Shown one piece after another: positions 3,757-5,376 of a stretch of DNA of 5,376 bases. Made by a program: the position numbers and the translations under genes. Every line of letters begins with the position of its first letter. The first letter of the stretch is position 1. Location of the stretch: NCBI GenBank assembly GCA_021813645.1, contig JAKAJW010000424.1, forward strand, positions 1 to 5,376, written 5' to 3'. The DNA is from Pseudomonadota bacterium. GTDB taxonomy: Bacteria; Pseudomonadota; Alphaproteobacteria; Rhodobacterales; Rhodobacteraceae. The notes beneath the pieces were generated by a model, which was not told the DNA's origin, did not search any database, and saw only the letters and a program-made list of their open reading frames with translations.

Positions 3757-5376
3757 CTACAGGAAGCTCTGCGGATCGATGTCGATCGCCATCCGCAGGT
3801 CGTTCGGCGGCTTCATCTGGCCCACCCAGCGGGCGATCGCCGCCTGCAGCGGCACGCCCTTCTCGGCCTTCACCAAGAGCCGCACCCGGTGCCGGCCGCG
3901 GATCCGCGCGATCGGCGCCGCCGCCGGGCCGAACAGCTGCGCCCCCACCGCGCGCAGCGGCGCATCCGCCCGCGCCAGCGCCGCGCCGAAGTCGAACACC
4001 GTCTGCACATCGGGCGCCGACAGCACGATCCCCGCCATCCGGCCATAGGGCGGCATCCCCGCCGCCCGCCGCTCGGCCGCCTCGGCGCGCAGGAACCCCT
4101 CCTCGTCGCCGGCCAGGATCGCCCGGATCACCGGATGTTCCGGCTGGCAGGTCTGCAGCAGCGCCAGCCCCGGCCGCTCCGCCCGGCCGGCGCGGCCCGC
4201 CACCTGCCGCATGGTCTGAAAGGTCCGCTCCGCCGCGCGCAGGTCCGAGCCCTGCAGCCCAAGATCGGCATCGATCACCCCGACCAGGGTCAGCCGCGGA
4301 AAGTTGTGCCCCTTGGCCACCAGCTGGGTGCCGATGATGATATCCGCCGCGCCGCCCGCGATCGCCTCGATCTGCTCGCGCAGCGCCCGCGCGGTGCCGA
4401 ACAGGTCCGAGGACAGCACCGCCACCCGCGCCTCGGGCCAGAGCCGCGCCACCTCCTCGGCCAGCCGCTCCACCCCCGGTCCCACCGCGGCGAGCTTGCC
4501 CGCCACCCCGCAGGCCGGGCAGGCCTCCGGCATCGGCTTGGTCTCGCCGCACTGATGGCAGACCAGCCGCTTCAGGAACCGATGCTCGACCATCCGCGCG
4601 TCGCAGTGATCGCAGCCGATCTGATGGCCGCAGGCCCGGCAGACCGTCACCGGCGCATAGCCACGGCGGTTGAGAAACAGCAGCGCCTGCTCCCCCGCCT
4701 GCAATCGGGCCGCCACCGCCCGCTGCAGCTTGGGCGAGATCCAGGCGTCGCCGGCCAGGCTTTCCGCGCGCATGTCGATCGCCCGCATCTCGGGCAGTTC
4801 CGCCGGGCCGAACCGCGCCGGCAGGTCGAGCCGGGCGTATTTGCCCGCCTCGGCATTGGCCCAGCTTTCCAGGCTCGGCGTCGCCGAGGCCAGCACCACC
4901 TGCGCGCCGACCAGCGAGGCGCGCAGCACCGCCATGTCGCGCGCATTGTAAAGCACCCCGTCCTCCTGCTTGTAGGAGGTGTCGTGCTCTTCATCGACGA
5001 CGATCAGCCCCAGCTCGCGGAACGGCAGGAACAGCGCCGAGCGGGCGCCGACCACCAGCCCCGCGCCGCCCTCCCCCACCATCCGCCAGAGCCGGCGGCG
5101 TTCGGTCACCGTGATGCCGGAATGCCATTCCGCCGCCTTGGCCCCGAACCGGTCCTCCACCCGCGCCAGGAACCCTGCCGTCAGCGCGATCTCGGGCAAC
5201 AGCACCAACGCCTGGCGCCCCTGCCGCAGGCATTCCGCCACCGCCTCCAGATAGACCTCGGTCTTGCCCGAGCCGGTGACCCCCTTCAGCAGCGTCGTGC
5301 CGTAATCGCCCGAGGCCACCCCGGCCCTCAGCGCCGCCGCCGCCTTCGCCTGATCGGGCGACAGTTCTGCGCCAGG
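3757..5376 (-). CDS. priA: Primosomal protein N' (PriA replication-restart helicase), N-terminus beyond the window
   Basis: PriA is a 3'-to-5' superfamily 2 DNA helicase that recognises stalled forks and reloads the replicative helicase. The visible 539 residues are the C-terminal three quarters of a protein usually about 730 long; the missing part would be the 3'-end-binding and winged-helix domains. Fragment numbering: Walker A GVTGSGKT at 32-39, DEEH (Walker B) at 128-131, SATPSLES at 164-171. Eight cysteines in four CxxC pairs (CRAC, CDHC, CHQC, CPAC) lie at 246-289 and form the two zinc sites in the helicase core. The second helicase lobe has IIIGTQLVAKGHNFP, then RAAERTFQTMRQVAGRAGRA. 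All expected motifs are present. The frame stays open to the right edge and the residues before GTG 5319 (ELSPDQAKAAAALRAG) are PriA-like, so 5319 is not the start. It is convergent with the anti-sigma gene. Confidence 0.97.
   Translation of the reverse strand, partial: PGAELSPDQAKAAAALRAGVASGDYGTTLLKGVTGSGKTEVYLEAVAECLRQGRQALVLLPEIALTAGFLARVEDRFGAKAAEWHSGITVTERRRLWRMVGEGGAGLVVGARSALFLPFRELGLIVVDEEHDTSYKQEDGVLYNARDMAVLRASLVGAQVVLASATPSLESWANAEAGKYARLDLPARFGPAELPEMRAIDMRAESLAGDAWISPKLQRAVAARLQAGEQALLFLNRRGYAPVTVCRACGHQIGCDHCDARMVEHRFLKRLVCHQCGETKPMPEACPACGVAGKLAAVGPGVERLAEEVARLWPEARVAVLSSDLFGTARALREQIEAIAGGAADIIIGTQLVAKGHNFPRLTLVGVIDADLGLQGSDLRAAERTFQTMRQVAGRAGRAERPGLALLQTCQPEHPVIRAILAGDEEGFLRAEAAERRAAGMPPYGRMAGIVLSAPDVQTVFDFGAALARADAPLRAVGAQLFGPAAAPIARIRGRHRVRLLVKAEKGVPLQAAIARWVGQMKPPNDLRMAIDIDPQSFL

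Noticed and set aside
3774..3787. Perfect dyad GATCGA-TG-TCGATC
   Set aside because: It lies inside the last codons of priA and follows from the repeated Ile-Asp codons of the residues IDID, so it needs no separate explanation.
5317..5319. GTG at 5319 as the start of a short PriA
   Set aside because: The frame continues to the right edge with PriA-like residues before the Walker A motif, and a start here would leave no N-terminal DNA-binding domain.

Overview
The window looks like chromosomal DNA from an alphaproteobacterium, most likely of the Rhodobacteraceae/Paracoccaceae. The reasons are the very high G+C, with third codon positions almost all G or C, the alphaproteobacterial style of PrmA and PriA, and an ECF sigma factor followed by a membrane anti-sigma factor of a type common in that class. 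The family-level placement is inferred from sequence character, not from an alignment. I see no mobile element, CRISPR array, tRNA, rRNA or phage gene.

Left block, minus strand (1941 down to 1). Three genes run in the same direction with short gaps: a small P-loop ATPase/nucleotide-kinase-like protein (1941-1390), the ribosomal protein L11 methyltransferase prmA (1363-482), and a single-pass membrane protein of unknown function whose 3' part runs off the left edge (406-1). Spacings of 26 and 75 bases suggest one transcript.

Centre (1942-2454). About 513 bases separate the divergent P-loop ATPase and sigma-factor genes, with no convincing gene. The stretch holds an A/T-rich candidate promoter reading right (2166-2202, with a TATAAT at 2197-2202), a dyad inside that promoter, several other inverted repeats, and a leader of roughly 240 bases with a perfect 8-bp stem just before the sigma-factor ribosome binding site.

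Right block. An ECF sigma factor (2455-2943) and its putative membrane anti-sigma factor (2943-3749) overlap by one base (TGATG) and form a translationally coupled pair. Facing them, with only 7 bases between stop codons, is the 3' part of priA (3757-5376), which encodes the primosomal helicase that restarts replication; its 5' end lies beyond the right edge.

Functionally the window mixes housekeeping genes (prmA, priA) with one regulatory unit. The likely logic of that unit is that the membrane protein holds the sigma factor inactive through its cytoplasmic N-terminal region until its periplasmic part receives a signal. Neither the signal nor the regulon can be read from this window. The most interesting material is the structured region upstream of the sigma factor and the departures from consensus in the P-loop protein and in sigma region 4. 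I found no strong case for a wholly new system.
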